This document shows positions 12,240-43,469 of a stretch of 64,000 bases of DNA, one piece after another (positions within the stretch are counted from its first letter, which is position 1; each line of letters begins with the position of its first letter). Below the pieces are notes generated by a model. That model saw only the letters and a program-made list of their open reading frames with translations. It had not been told where the DNA came from and ran no database searches. This stretch comes from Okapia johnstoni (taxonomy: Eukaryota; Chordata; Mammalia; Artiodactyla; Giraffidae), in the NCBI GenBank assembly GCA_024291935.2, contig CM044310.1, positions 120,228,213-120,292,212 on the forward strand, given 5' to 3'. The position numbers and the translations under genes are program-made.

Positions 12240-12720
12240 CAAAGAAATATCTCTTAGGAATAGGATGAAAAAACCCTGCACAAAATATTAGCAAAACAAA
12301 TTCAGTAGTATATCAAAAGGATCATATTACCATGACCAATTGCAGTTTACTCCTGTAATGGAAGGACAACAGAATGAAAGATATAAGCTCACATGATCAT
12401 CTCAATTGATATCATAAAAGCCTTTGACAGAATTCATGATTTAAAAAAAATCCACAAACTAGAAATAGAAAGAAAGTACCTGAACATATGACAGACTTTA
12501 TTTTCTTGAGCTCCAAAAATCACTGCAGATGGTGAGTGCAGCCATGAAATTAAAAGACGCTTGCTCCTTGGAAGAAAAGCAACCTAGACAGTATATTAAA
12601 ATGCAGAGACATTACTTTGCCAACAAAGGTTCGTCTAGTCAAGGCTATGGTTTTTTTCCAGTAGTCATGTATGGATGTGAGAGTTGGACTATAAAGAAAG
12701 CTGAGCACCGAAGAATTGAT
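12240..12720 (+). mobile_element. Nested L1/BovB composite fragment next to the AURKC promoter
   Basis: 12240-12491 is L1 ORF2 (reverse-transcriptase region, sense; caaaggatcatattaccatg, gcctttgacagaattcatga). 12492-12720 is BovB sense (GDCSHEIKRRLLLG-type region through MYGCESWTIKKAEHRRID). The same L1-to-BovB junction occurs in inverted orientation near 28809. The BovB text stops abruptly at 12720, where the AURKC upstream sequence starts. Confidence 0.75.
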
Positions 12721-12994
12721 CCAATCACCGGAGCGGAAGCTCTTATTCTTGCCAACAAGGAACTACCTGCTCAGCCAATGGGGCCAGAGCCCTTCGTATA
12801 AAGACCCTGAGCGGTGTTGCAAGCAAGCGGCCGTGGCTCAAGCCGTGGGAGGTGATCGTCAGAGGAGGTTCCTGTAGCCCCTTCCGCGAGTCTGTGAGGG
12901 AGCAGGTGGCGACTACAGGAGCTTCAGCCTGCGTGTTACCTCCTGCGGGGACACACAGCTCCGCGGGCCGTCTTCCTCCGCACCATCTCTGGTC
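12721..12994 (+). promoter_or_regulatory. AURKC: AURKC core promoter and 5' UTR
   Basis: Upstream of the AURKC start codon there is a CCAAT box at 12721-12725, a second at 12775-12779 and a TATA-like tataaag at 12797-12803. GC-rich sequence then continues into exon 1. Spacing suggests transcription starts near 12825-12835, giving a 5' UTR of roughly 160 bases. A BovB fragment ends immediately at the distal CCAAT box, so any further control elements would lie within or beyond retrotransposon DNA. The motifs are visible; the start site is inferred. Confidence 0.6.
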
Positions 12995-16464
<3,470 letters not shown>

Positions 16465-16576
16465 GCCCTGTCCACCCCTATGCCTTTGTGATTGCTCATG
16501 GAGCACTGTTGGCTCTGGTATCTCACTTGTCTTTTGTTTCTTCTCCTTTAAGATGCATCATTTTATTATCATACTT

Positions 16577-16582
16577 AATAAA
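16577..16582 (+). terminator. AURKC: AURKC polyadenylation signal
   Basis: AATAAA lies 113 bases after the stop codon and directly before a CHR SINE that begins near 16617. Confidence 0.7.
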
Positions 16583-16616
16583 AGTTGAATCATTTGTACC
16601 AGGTCTCTTTTTAAAA

Positions 16617-16813
16617 CGTCTGTTTGGCTGCGTCGGGTCTTAGTTGCAGGATCTTTGTTGCATCTTTCATTGCAGCATATAGACTCTAGTTGTGGGTGGT
16701 GGGCTCAGTTGCTCTGCTGCTTGTGGGATCTTAGTTCCCTGATCAGGGATGGAACCGGCGTCCCCTGCATTGAAAGGTGGATTCTTAACCACTGGGCCAC
16801 CAGGGAAGTCCCA
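16617..16813 (-). mobile_element. CHR-type tRNA-derived SINE
   Basis: An antisense copy: tttggctgcgtcgggtctta to ccactgggccaccagggaag. It lies just past the AURKC polyadenylation signal. Confidence 0.85.
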
Positions 16814-17355
16814 TACAGGTCTTCGCATGTGTTGGTGTGTGGCTGGGTAGAATCTTTATTTCTTGTAGAAACTGTTTCCCACGAGAGCAGCCCTAACTGA
16901 TGCCCTTCCTGGGTCACAGGTATTGTGACTTAGCCACTCTTCCTGAAAACTAGTTATTACTTTATGCAGATAACCGCCCTGATGGTGCATTACCTACCCC
17001 CTATCTCAGGGGCCCCTAGACTCACTTTACTCTTCCCCAGGTTTTCAGGAGAATGTCCTTTGTAAAACAGGACTAATTAGCCCAGTGATCACACACTCCA
17101 CTCTCTTTATACTGACATCCAACATGCTGCCATCTTGAAGATAAAATGTGTTGCTGCACATCAATGCCACCCAATTCTCAAATGAATTCACTAGCACTTA
17201 CATGGTGTTGTCATATTCTGATTGCATTAGGAAAAACTAATCTTCACACTCTTCTGAAATCTACCCTCTGCTTGCAGCAATTGCAGAAGTGCTCTTCCAG
17301 CCTCCCCACCACATCCTTCCAGTGGCAGGTCCTCCCTTCATCTACCATAAACTGA
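16814..17355. other. Unassigned intergenic sequence between AURKC and the ZNF805-like gene
   Basis: No exon, promoter or recognisable repeat could be supported here. Confidence 0.4.
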
Positions 17356-17358
17356 CTA

Positions 17359-17714
17359 TTGTTCAGTTGCTAAGTCATGTCTGACTCTTTGTGACCCCAT
17401 GGACTGCAGCACACCAGGTCTCCCTGTCCTCCACCATCTCCCAGGGTTTGCTCAGATTCATGTCCATTGAGTCAGTGATGCCATCCAACCATCTCATCCT
17501 CTGTCACCCCCTTCTCCTGCCCTCTCAATCTTTCCCAGCATTTGGGTCTTTTTCAGTGAGTTAGCTCTTCACATCAGATGGCTAAAATATTGGAGCTTCA
17601 GCATCAGTCCTTCCGATGAATATTTACAGTTGATTTTCTTTAAGATTGACTGGTTTGATCTTGCAGTCCAGGGGACTCTCAAGAGTCCTCCTCAGAACCA
17701 CAATTCGAAAGCAG
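17359..17714 (-). mobile_element. BovB LINE 3' fragment
   Basis: A 5'-truncated antisense BovB: ttgttcagttgctaagtcat to gagtcctcctcagaaccaca. Confidence 0.85.
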
Positions 17715-17794
17715 GAGTAAATATCCAGACTACCCAGTGGGGAACTCAAACATGGTTCTCTGCTCACTGCAGGCACTTTTTTTTTCTTCTAAAT

Positions 17795-17972
17795 AATTAT
17801 TTATTTGGCTGTGCCGGGTCTTAGGGCACTTGGGATCTCTGATCTCCTCTTTGCGGCATGCAACCTCTTAGTTACAGCATGTGAGATCTAGTTCCCTGAC
17901 CAGGGATGGAACCCCGGGTCCCCTGCATTGGGATCGCCAAGTCTAAGCTACTGGACCACCAGGGAAGTCCTC
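17795..17972 (-). mobile_element. CHR-type tRNA-derived SINE
   Basis: An antisense copy: tttatttggctgtgccgggt to actggaccaccagggaagtc. Confidence 0.85.
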
Positions 17973-18210
17973 CACCGTTGCAGGCATCTTTTTCACCTCT
18001 GTGTCTTCTGACTAAAAAACACTCCATGTAGAGTTTGCCCTGTTACTCCCACCACCATATTAAATATTCTTCTCAATGTGAAATGTCCAGCAGAAGCAGG
18101 ACCACATCTCTATATGACTAGAACCACTGAGGAAATACAAACAATTCAGCCACTCCTCTCTCGGATGAACAGTCCCATCATTGCAGATTTACCATTTAAA
18201 TGCTCCAAGG

Positions 18211-18546
18211 GAATTCCTTGGCGGTCCAGTAGGCAATGGCACCCCACTCCAGTACTGGTGCCTGGAAAATCCCATGTACGGAGGAGCCTGGTAGGCTACG
18301 GTCCATGGGGTCGCTAAGAGTCGGACACGACTGAGCAACTTCACCTTCACTTTTCCCTTTCATGCACTGGAGAAGGAAATGGCAACCCACTCCAGTATTC
18401 TTGCCTGGAGAATCCCAGGGACGGCGGAGCCTGGTGAGCTGCCGTCTATGGGGTCGCACAGTCGGACACGACTGAAGCTACTTCGCAGCTTAGCCAGTAG
18501 TTAGGACTCTGAACACTGTGCCCAGCCAAAAAAAAAAAAAGAAAAA
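18211..18546 (+). mobile_element. CHR SINE interrupted by a BOV-A2 SINE
   Basis: The CHR head (gaattccttggcggtccagt) is at 18211-18232, and its remainder (ttaggactctgaacactgtg, then poly-A) is at 18501-18546. Between them is a two-unit BOV-A2 at 18233-18493. The 7-base duplication ccagtag is at 18226-18232 and 18494-18500. The order of events is therefore CHR first, BOV-A2 later. Confidence 0.85.
18233..18493 (+). mobile_element. BOV-A2 dimeric SINE
   Basis: Two BovA monomers in tandem, each with ccactccagta..cttgcctggaaaatccc-type text and ending gtcggacacgactga. They are joined by a pyrimidine-rich linker (cttcaccttcacttttccct). Confidence 0.88.
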
Positions 18547-18689
18547 ATGCTCCAATACGTTGATTCATGGTTTTTCACCTGCACCGTTAGTGCTCCCTCA
18601 CTCTCCCCGAGCTGTGCCCGCTGTGAAGAGGGTCTGATTCGCGGCTTCGGGTCTCCTAAATATTTTACATCGAGGTAGAGCGGCTCTTT

Positions 18690-18838
18690 TTGCCTTTTCA
18701 TACTGTACGTGGGGTTCGCCGACTCGATGGACATAAGTTTGAGCAGGCTCTGGGAGTTGGTGATGGACAGGAAAGCCTGGCGTGCTGCAGTCCATGGGAT
18801 CGCAAAGAGTGGGACACGACCGAGCGACTGAACTAAAC
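18690..18838 (+). mobile_element. BovB 3' end fragment upstream of the ZNF805-like promoter
   Basis: The sense BovB 3' terminus: ctgggagttggtgatggaca to cgagcgactgaactaaactg. It ends about 50 bases before the ZNF143-like promoter motif. Confidence 0.8.
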
Positions 18839-18888
18839 TGGGAGCAGCTCTGGAGCGCGCTCTACTGCTGGGTGTCTGCACAGAAAAA

Positions 18889-19262
18889 ACTACATTACCC
18901 AGAAAGCGGTACACCGCGCGACTGCAGCGAGCGCTGGGCCAATGACGGCCCAGGGAGGGGAAATTTCCTGCAGAGAGGAGGGACTTCCGGCCCACCGGTG
19001 GCAGACGTCATTTGCGTGCGACGGTTCGGTCCACGCCAGCTGTCGGGAGGGGTTAAGCTATTCTGTGGCCTCTTCAAGTGCCGTCTTCGCAAATGAGCAG
19101 AAAGGTGGCTTGGGTTCCCTTCCGCGCGTTCGAGCTGGCCGTGAGCCTCCCCGTGATCGGCCACCTCGCCCAGAGCAAGGAACGAGCGGCGGTCGGCTGA
19201 ACCCGCGGGACTCGCCTCTGTCGCCGCCTCTCCGGGTCCCGCTATCTCTTCAGGGGCCCATG
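18889..19262 (+). promoter_or_regulatory. CpG-rich promoter of the ZNF805-like gene
   Basis: Visible motifs in order are a ZNF143/SBS-like actacattacccagaaagc at 18889-18907, a CCAAT box at 18939-18943, an ETS-like cttccgg at 18984-18990 and a CRE-like gacgtca at 19004-19010. CpG-rich 5' UTR runs to the start codon. There is no TATA box. The ZNF460-like gene has the same motifs in the same order (43470-43600), so this is an inherited housekeeping-type promoter. The motif identities come from general knowledge of such promoters; use is inferred. Confidence 0.65.
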
Positions 19263-34795
<15,533 letters not shown>

Positions 34796-35640
34796 GAAAA
34801 ACTGTTGCAGGATATTAATTATCATCTAAAGAGTCATATTGGACATTGCCCCAGCCTAGAGCCTTATTCTGCACCTGAGAATTCAGCAAGGAGAAACCCA
34901 GTGGTTACCATGCACTTTGGGAACCCTCAGCTCCTGAGAGACCCAGTGTTCCTTCGGGAACCCTCAGCTCCTACGAGACCCATTGTGACTTCGGGAACCT
35001 TCAGCTGCATCTCTCTTCTTAGTTTACATTGCAGTGTTATCTCAGGAATTTAAAAAAAAAAAAAAAGAAGGGAGAGACTTAGAAAATGAACTGCAAAAAA
35101 GTTTCTTTCAGACTTCCTTGCCCAACTGTGGCACTTTGTCATAGATTCCTTAGTGAACTGGTAGGAAGAGGGTTTTGTGTCCGTAGTAAAGAACCTATAC
35201 TATGTGTCTTGTATACACATTCATTGCTATCAGTGTAAGCTGAGTTAGACAGGTCTGGAACCTTTCATCGAACATCTTTGTTCTAAAACATTGTCTCTGT
35301 TCTTAAGGAGCTTAAATTTTGGTTTGAGCCACTAAATACCTTTATATTTAAGGAGCTAAGAATTCACATATGAATGGGCATGTTCTTTTGCACCGTTTAA
35401 GACTATTTAGGCTTTGATTTTTTAAAGACAAACCTTTTTATGTGGTTTTGAAGACCTAATACTCAGACTTGGTCTTGGTCCTGTACTGATCCTCGTCTAC
35501 TGATTGCTCTAGTTACATGGTAAGTCTTTTAATTGGGTAAAGTGATTCCTCTTCACCCAGTTCAGTCTTCTTATTTAAAACTGATTTGGCATCATTATTT
35601 TCAATTTCCATGTAAAGTTTTGTGTAAGTTTTTACTAGAA
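34796..35640 (+). other. ZNF805: 3' UTR region of the ZNF805-like gene
   Basis: The first 600 bases align with the sequence after the ZNF460-like gene (ttgcaggatat..atcatctaaag; atatttaaggag), so this was part of the duplicated unit. No clear AATAAA was found. Confidence 0.6.
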
Positions 35641-38600
35641 AAATTACTGAATTTTGAAAGAAATTGAGTTAAATTGGCAGATTAATATGTTTAGAGTCAT
35701 TATATTTGCTGTTTTCAGTCTTCCAGTTTATGAATGTATTATGTCTATTTATTGGCTATCTCTTGATTTATTTCATTATTATTTAATAAGTCTCAATAAT
35801 AGGTCCTATACAATTTTTATAAGATTTGCTATTTTGGTAGAATGCTTGGGATTTTCTACGTAGAAATATCATCTGCAAATAGAGAAGTTTTATTTCTTCC
35901 TTCCCATCTGTATACCTGTCATTTCCTTTTCTCGTCTTATTGTACTAGCTAGGACTTCCAATATGATTTTGAATACTAGTAGTGAGAAAACATGTCCTTG
36001 GCTGGTTCCTGATATTAGGGGGAAAACATTCAGATTTTCATCATAAATTGTGATGTTAGTTGTAAGGTTTTTCTTCATAGAGCTTTCTTTATCAAGTTTA
36101 GAAAGTTTCCCATATTCCTAATTGGCTGAGAATTTTTTGTTGCTATGAATGAGTGTTGAATTTGTCAAATGGTTTTTTTTTTTAATCAACTGATAGAATC
36201 TTGTGTTTTTTTCTTCTTAGCCTGTTGTTATATATTACGTTTATTTGAGTTTTGAATGTTGAGCCAGGCTCGTATCCTTGGAATAAGCCCTACTTGGTCA
36301 TGGACTAGTTATTTTTATGTGTATTACTGTATTTAATATGCTGGTATTTTGTCGAGGAAGTTTTCCTCTCATTTCATGAGTGACAGTGGTATGTATTAAA
36401 TAGTTTTCTGGTTTTTTTTCTTTCTTTTTCCATTGTCATTGTCTGATTTTGGTGTCTAGGTGATTCTGGCCTCCTAACGTGTTAAGAGCTGTTCTATTAT
36501 TCAGAAGACAGTATATAGTATAGAATTGGTTTGGTGTGTTCTTTTAATGATTGGTATCCTGCTGGGCTGCCATCTGTGGGCTCGCACAGAGTCGGACACG
36601 ACTGAGGTGACTTAGCAGCAGCAGCAGCAGCATTCTCCAGTGAACCATTTAGTCTTGAAGAGTTTTCCTTTGAATGCCTAATTACTTATTTATTTTATCT
36701 AATATGTATAGAGCTTATTCAGTTTCTATTTCATATTGGATGAGTTTTTATAGTTTATCTTGTCCTAGAAATTGTCCCATTTGATCTAAATATTCTTACT
36801 TGTTTGAAGTGTTCCTTTATTATCAGTCTGACGGCAGCAGAACCTGTATTTATCACCCGTATTTTACCCCTGACATTAGAAATGTGTTAATTCTCTTTTA
36901 TGTTTGTCAGTCTGAGACATTTACCAGTTTTTAAATCATTTAAAAACCCCAGCGCTTGGTATCATTTTTCCTCTGCCTTTTCCTCATTTCACTAATTCCC
37001 CCCCGATCCTTACTACATCATTTCTTCTGTTCGCTTTGGTACTGTTTTCCTCTGCAGTTTCTTGAGGTGGGTGTTTAGGTTATTGATTTGAGGATTTTTT
37101 TTCCACTTTACTAATATAAGCATTAAATACATTTCCCTCATGGTACTGGTGTAGTTCATTATGTTCTAATTACATTTCATTCATTCATCCTACGTATTTC
37201 TTTATTCAAGACTGTCTGTGTAACCCATCAATTATTTAGAAGTACGTTGTTTAATTTTGCAGTGTTTAGAGTATTTTGTGCTTTCTTCTTGTTTTTGACT
37301 TCATTTGTTTTATATTTGATTTGGCTGTTTAAATTTGTTGTTTGCTTTATGATCTAAGGTATAGTCTATCTTGAATGTTCAGTAAGGCTGCTTGAGAAGA
37401 ATGTGTATCCTGCTGTCACTGGGTGAAGTTCGTATATGCGTGTGCCAGATCCTGTTCGTTGATGATCTTTTTCCGATTTTCTTTGTCTGATTTCCTACCT
37501 CGAATTTCTATCAATAGCTGAAAAGGGGGGTGTGTCCTGCAGTTTAATGCTAGAATTATCTCTTCCTCCTTTAAGTTCTATCAGTTTTCGCTTCATGTAT
37601 TTCAAAGCTCTGTTACTTGGTACGGATGCATTTAGGATTGCTATGTTATCTTGGTGTATTGACCCTTCTATCATTATTCTTGGTTTTCTTTTTGCTCCTG
37701 TGAAAGTTTTTTGCTCTGAAGTATACTTTATCTGATGTTAATATAGTTGCTGTTGAGTTTTTTGGTTAATGTTTGCATGGTTTGTATTTTTCCATAATAA
37801 TTATATTTTCAACCTTATCTATATTGTTACATTTCAAGTAATCTAATATGTGAATATTGTGAATAGCATATACTTGCCTCATTTTTTAGTGTCCGTTTTA
37901 CTGATTTCTCTTTTAAAATTGGTATGTTTAGGTCATTTAAGTTTAAAATAATTATTGATATTTTTAGGGCTTACAATTACCATTTTATGATGTCTTTGTT
38001 ACCTGGTTTTTGTTGCCCTGTTGTTTGGTTTTGGGGGGTACTTTTTGTTTGTTTTGCCTTTTGAGTTACTTTGATGTTATGAATTCCACTTGATATATCT
38101 GTGATGTTTTTGAGTATATGTCTTGTTTTTTAGTGGTTACTTTAGGTATTGTATTGTACATACATAACTTATCAGAGTGTACAGCATCAACATTTTAGCA
38201 CTTTGATGTGTAGAAACTTACTTCCATTGGGTACGTTTACATTCCCCATTCTTTAATATAACTGTCTTAAGTATTTCCTTTTTGTATGCTGAGCACCATA
38301 TTGGATGATTTTTTTTTTTTTGCTTCAGCTGTCAATCCACTTTTGCAAAACTCATAAGAAGCACAGTCTGTTTACTTTTACTCATTACGTTGTTCTTCCT
38401 TCTTAAAATCCCAGGTTTCTTCCATTAACAGTTTCTTTTTCTTTTTAAATTTTTTACCCCAGGAACACCTGTAGCCTATCTCTTGTGGTAGGTTTTCTGG
38501 TAACAAAAACCTTTTTTTTTGTTTTTGTTTTCCTTCTTCTAAGAATGTCTTTATGTCTCCTTCATTCCCAAAGGATGTTTTTGTGGGGTATAGGATTCAG

Positions 38601-39190
38601 GGTCAACAGTTTTTTTCTTTTAGTACTTGAAAGGCAAGTCATTTCCTTGTCTTCCATGGTTTCAAATGAGAAATATGCTGCCATTTGACTCATTATTTCC
38701 GTATCTGTACTGTATCCATTTTGTCAAGTGCTTTTAGTGTTTTTTCTTTGTATGTAGAGTTCAGAAGTTTGATATGATGCAACTTGCCATAAAATTTTGG
38801 GGGCTTATCCTGTCTGGTGTTTGCTCAACTTTTAAAATTTTGTGGTATATGCCATTTGGAACATTTGGGAAATTTTTAGTTATGCTTCAAATAGTTTTTT
38901 CAGCCCCTCTCTTCCAGGGGCTCCAGTAACATGAGTGGTGTTCTCTTGTTCCTGTTCCACAGGACCCTCAGGCTTATACCTTCTCGTTTCCCCAGGGTGT
39001 TCTTCTCTGTTGCTCATATTGATGAATCCCCATTGAGCTGTCTTTGAGCTCACTGATTCCTTCCCTCTCACGTGTAATGTACTGTTGAGCTCACCCAGTG
39101 AATTTTCATTTTGGTTCTTGAGTTTTTCAGTTGTTTGATTTTCTGTTTTGTTCTTTTATACATCTTCTATTTCTTTGCCTAGTTTATGAT
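35640..39190 (-). mobile_element. Old L1/HAL1-type LINE block
   Basis: A second antisense L1 region with the same internal order as 27180-32720: ORF2-like text near 35850-36120 (aatatcatctgcaaatagag), then tgcttgagaagaatgtgtat near 37390 and the 5' half near 38560-39060. It is interrupted by a short BOV-A fragment. Confidence 0.7.
36545..36632 (+). mobile_element. BOV-A fragment with (GCA)n tail in L1
   Basis: tgctgggctgccatctgtgg to gtcggacacgactgaggtga, followed by a run of AGC triplets. L1 text continues on both sides. Confidence 0.82.
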
Positions 39191-41194
39191 ACCAAAGAAG
39201 GACTCATAACACAGCAAAACTTGTAGTCCAAAGTCATTGCTCTCCAGTACTTCATCTTAATTATTGGAATAGAAATCCTAAATTACCTGGATGAATGGAA
39301 GACCTGCAGTCTTCCTTGTTGTTATCCATAAATAGTTCTCAAGAAAATAAAACTGGGCGACCTTCAGCTTGTTCCGAGTTCTGTTCCCCAGAGAAGATTT
39401 GTGTGTAAGATTTCCTTGCTCAGTAAGACTTGTTACAACCTGAAGAGTATGGGCTACTCCTCTTCATGGTCACTGTTCCTCTTGTGGTTGCACACGTTCC
39501 TCCATACTTCCCCACGTGTGTGCGACCTCTGTCATTCTTTTATGCCTGTTTTTGGTCTTTAACTTCTCCCTCTGATTCCCTCCTCTGTTCATATTCTGTA
39601 CCTGTGTTCCTTGCCCCTAGGTACTTCGTGCCTCACTTGTCCATTGAGCTGTGCCCTTCTCTTTTCTCTCGCAGACACACCCTGTGTGGCTGTTCCGTCC
39701 ACTGCCTGTCCTCACCCCCTCATGTCCCTTTCACTCCAGTGACAACTGAAGGATGATCTCTGTCATGGTCGCCTGGCTTCAGTAGGTCTTAGAGTTCCCG
39801 TTTGTCCTCTTCCCCTCCCTCCCAGCCCCCTTTGGACTGCTGCCCACCTCTCTGACTTAAATGTCCTTCCCTGGTTTCTCAGTTCTTGCCCTTCTTCAGA
39901 GAATCTGTCTTCAGCCCATGTATTAGTATTAAACAGCGTGCTTCCTGGGGTCCATCCAAGGCCACTGTTTTCTCACTCGCGATGTGTTCCATGAGTGAGT
40001 TAATTCCCATTGAAGACATTTTACACTCGGTGAGCTACAGAGTTCCCCCAAATCTGTGTCTCCAGGGTGAATGTCTCTCGTGTCTGTTACCTGTTGTTCA
40101 TAATTCCACGCCTTCTGGGTCTTCATACACACTGAGTTTATGCCTGTGTCACTGGGCCAGAATCATCACCATGAGGATGCACCCATAAAAACCAAGAGCA
40201 GGCAAACACGTGGTGTCACTGTGCATCTGCCACTGCCCTGAATGTGTAAACATGTCGGCTCTTAACCTTTCCACCCTCATTTTACAAATCAGAAAACTAA
40301 GGAAGAGAAAGGTTAAGGAATTTGCCCAAAGTTGTACAGTTGTTACAAAGTATGAGGTTAGGGCTTGGAGGCCATTTAGGCTGGCTGCAGAGTCCATGCC
40401 CGTGTCACTTTCCCAGATTCCTTCATATAGTGTGAATCCTTGTTTTCTTTGTCACTACTCATGTTTACTAAAACGGATCAAGTAATATGCATTGATCTCT
40501 GACCCCTGTTTCTCATTTTGTAGTACCTCTTGGCCACCCTTTCAGTTTGAGTGTGAAACCAAATTCAGTCTTCAGTGCTGGCATCATCTCATAACTTTGT
40601 CAAAGATATAGATAATCTCTTGAGTTTGAAGTAGCAGGGAGATCGAAGAAGGCTAAGGTTGATTTGGTTTTGGACACTGTGTTTGAGATGCCTGAAAAAC
40701 ATCTCAGTGAATCCCACTGTCTTGTGTCTGCTTGACCAAGCCACCTTACAGCCATTTTTCTTTCATCATCCTCACCTCCAGCCACTGTCCAATTCTGTTC
40801 CTTTAACCTTTTTGTTTCCCTCAATATATGTGTGTGTTAGTGAATGGCCACACACAGCAGTGTAGTTTTATATTTATTGCCTCCCTCCCTCACAGAGCGT
40901 TTACACTAAGCTGTGTATATAATGGGCATCGTGTGTGACATAGGTTGACCACAAAGAGAAACTGCATGCGCTTATATGAACAGACCGGTCAGACTTTAAA
41001 TAAGAGTCATGATGAATGACTATGTTGAAAGTCCTCAAGATTATCCAGGTTATGACTTACTAGGAAAACATCAAAGAACTCAGCATATTGTCATGCTTAA
41101 CATCTATGTTTTATGACGGCAAAAGATTACAAAGCAATCTCAGACAAGGGGAAAGGTACAAGGATTGGAGTCCAGAGGAAGCCAGGGACAAGCT
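39191..41194. other. Unassigned intergenic sequence
   Basis: It has only chance frames and no young repeat. A MIR-like patch may lie at 40255-40345 (antisense, cattttacaaatcagaaaac). Nothing here is a supportable gene. Confidence 0.35.
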
Positions 41195-41419
41195 TTAGGA
41201 GTTCTAGTGAAGTTGCTCAGTCGCGTCCTGACTCTGTGATCCCATGGACTGAAGCCTACCAGGCTCCTCTGTCCATGGAATTTTCCAGGCAAGAGTACTG
41301 GAGTGGGTTGCCATTTCCTCCTCCAGGGGATCTTCCCAACCCAGGGATTGAACCCAAGTCTCCTGTATTGCGGGCAGATGCTTTACCGTGTGAGCCACCA
41401 GGGAAGCCTTAGGAGTTCT
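41195..41419 (-). mobile_element. Bov-tA SINE with target-site duplication
   Basis: The antisense body is 41206-41408 and is flanked by the perfect 11-base duplication ttaggagttct (41195-41205 and 41409-41419). Confidence 0.92.
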
Positions 41420-42219
41420 GAGCACTTAGTTTAAGTTCATCAGTGAATTTCAACAGCATGTGTGAAATGGCTCCTGGGGAGCTCATTAGAACCTCAGAGC
41501 CCAGTATTTTTATTGGGCACTCTGCTTGGAACATAACAAGATTTTTGACCTTCAGAAGCATAGCAGGTCACCAGCATGATACACAGACAGTACCTATACT
41601 GAGCCATTCATCCTTGCTGGGCATGATAGCAAGCATCCCAAAATCGAATCCCTAAACTTCGGCCAAGGGCAAACTGTGAAGTTCAAAAGGTAGAACGGCA
41701 TGTTAACTCATTTTCACAGTGACTTAAATGATGCCAAAGTGGGGAAGTTCAAATTTCTTTAACAAATACTAAGCAAATATAGTTTGCTATGACAAAAATA
41801 GGTCATAGCTTTGAGGTGAAGGTTTAAATGCACATAGATCATTGTAACAATAAGTTACATCACAGCAGAAATTCCTACACATGTTCAGGATATAATGATG
41901 ACAGAATATATAGAGAATATCTGGTGAGAAAGAATCATGCCTCTCAGTAAATCTTGCATGTATTTAGATATATTGCCAAGTGATTTGACTTGCAAATATT
42001 CCCTGTATTTGCCCCTCTTTCTACAGAGGTGTTAACAACCAGGTTAATGCCGTGTATTTCCATTGCATCTATGTCAACAGTTTCTCTTTTATTCTTTCTT
42101 CCCACTGTTGAAACTTGTAGCCTTTGACTTCAAGAAAGAGAAGATTAATGAATATGGGGTCATAATTCCTGCATTGTTAAATGTGCATAACTGGAGATTA
42201 AAGAGCGTGTTGTTGCAGG

Positions 42220-42343
42220 CTTAGTCAAGTTCATGGACGTGTCTGTGAGTTTTACTGAGATGGTAATGGGAGTGTTTGGTTCAGCTGGGAGGGCCCTCTA
42301 CAGAGACATGGTACTGGAGACCTACACGAATCTGGTCTCTGGT
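42220..42343 (+). pseudogene. Decayed KRAB-A exon (copy 2)
   Basis: After gttgcag the sequence reads VKFMDVSVSFTE, loses the EEW core (MVMG instead), then continues ALYRDMVLETYTNLVSG. The frame is open but the tryptophan is absent and no proper donor follows. It aligns with the relic at 704-822 and sits 1.6 kb upstream of the ZNF460-like exon 1, so it is a relic of an older gene copy rather than an exon of that gene. Confidence 0.75.
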
Positions 42344-42759
42344 TGTACATGCTGCTCCCCTTGGTACTCAGGGTCTGACCCATAGACCACCTTTCCTATC
42401 TCAGTCGTGGGATGCCCCGTAGCCTCTGGAATGGTCAGTGACATCATCCTTGAGATTTGAGGGTTAAAGATTTATAATCTGTTCACAGGTATGTTACATG
42501 CCTGACAGTTGAATGGTCTAAGCTAAATTATAAATGGGTAACTTACTTTGCCTTCCTTGAAGCAGTGTCAAGAGCATAGACCTCTAGTCAGACCACCTCA
42601 TTATATTTCTGTCCTTGTTCTAACCAGATGGATGGCTTGAAGGAAATTTCTGTCTACTGTGATTTTTTAACTTGGAGATCTATGTTTTAAGCATGTATTT
42701 GTTGTTTTTGTTTCCCCTTGGCCTATTTTTTGATCTCTACCTCTCTATTGATTGTTTGA

Positions 42760-42874
42760 TAGACTGCTGGGCCCCAGCAGCTTGCTGGATGTTAGTTCCC
42801 TGATCAGGGATCGAACCTGGACCCTCTGCAGTGAGAGCACAGAGCCCTAACCATTAAACCACCAGAGGGTTCCA
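42760..42874 (-). mobile_element. CHR-type tRNA-derived SINE
   Basis: An antisense copy: tgttagttccctgatcaggg to accattaaaccaccagaggg. It is absent from the paralogous segment near 1200, so it arrived after the duplication. Confidence 0.75.
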
Positions 42875-43469
42875 AGACTGCCCCTTTCAGGGCTAGCCAG
42901 TTCTTCGAGGTAACAGACTACTCTTAGGGGCTATTCCTTTCATCTGTAAATTAAACAACCCAAAGCCCCTAATTGAAACCCCTTCTCTTCTCTTTCTGAC
43001 TCTTAAACTTCAATAGACCATACTTCTCATCCCCTAACGGCCTGTGCCAGGAAGATAAGGACAGCCTCCATGCTCCAATACAAGCCGTTTATCTTGCCTC
43101 GCCTTTCCTGTCGAAAACAAAAGCTCTGGGCCGCGCTTTGTTTGCTCCTGTCCCCGACCCGTCCCGATCTTCCCCGCTGGGCCCTTTGCATGTTCCCTGT
43201 CTCACGTTTCTTGGGATCTGTGGGGCACAAATTTGCCTCTTCGGGTCAGTCAGTACCATTTCTGTGTATCTTACTGTGGTAGAGTAAACAGATTTTGGGT
43301 ATATTTATAGAACACGCACGAAACATATTACAACTTCCTCGTAAAGGCCTACAAGGCTCTACACAGGGAGGCTGAAAGTGATACTGGGGGTGAACAGAAA
43401 GCAGCAGACGACAGAATTCCAGGGTCAGGACCCATTTGTCACATGCCTTTCTGGTTTGTACGGAAGAAA

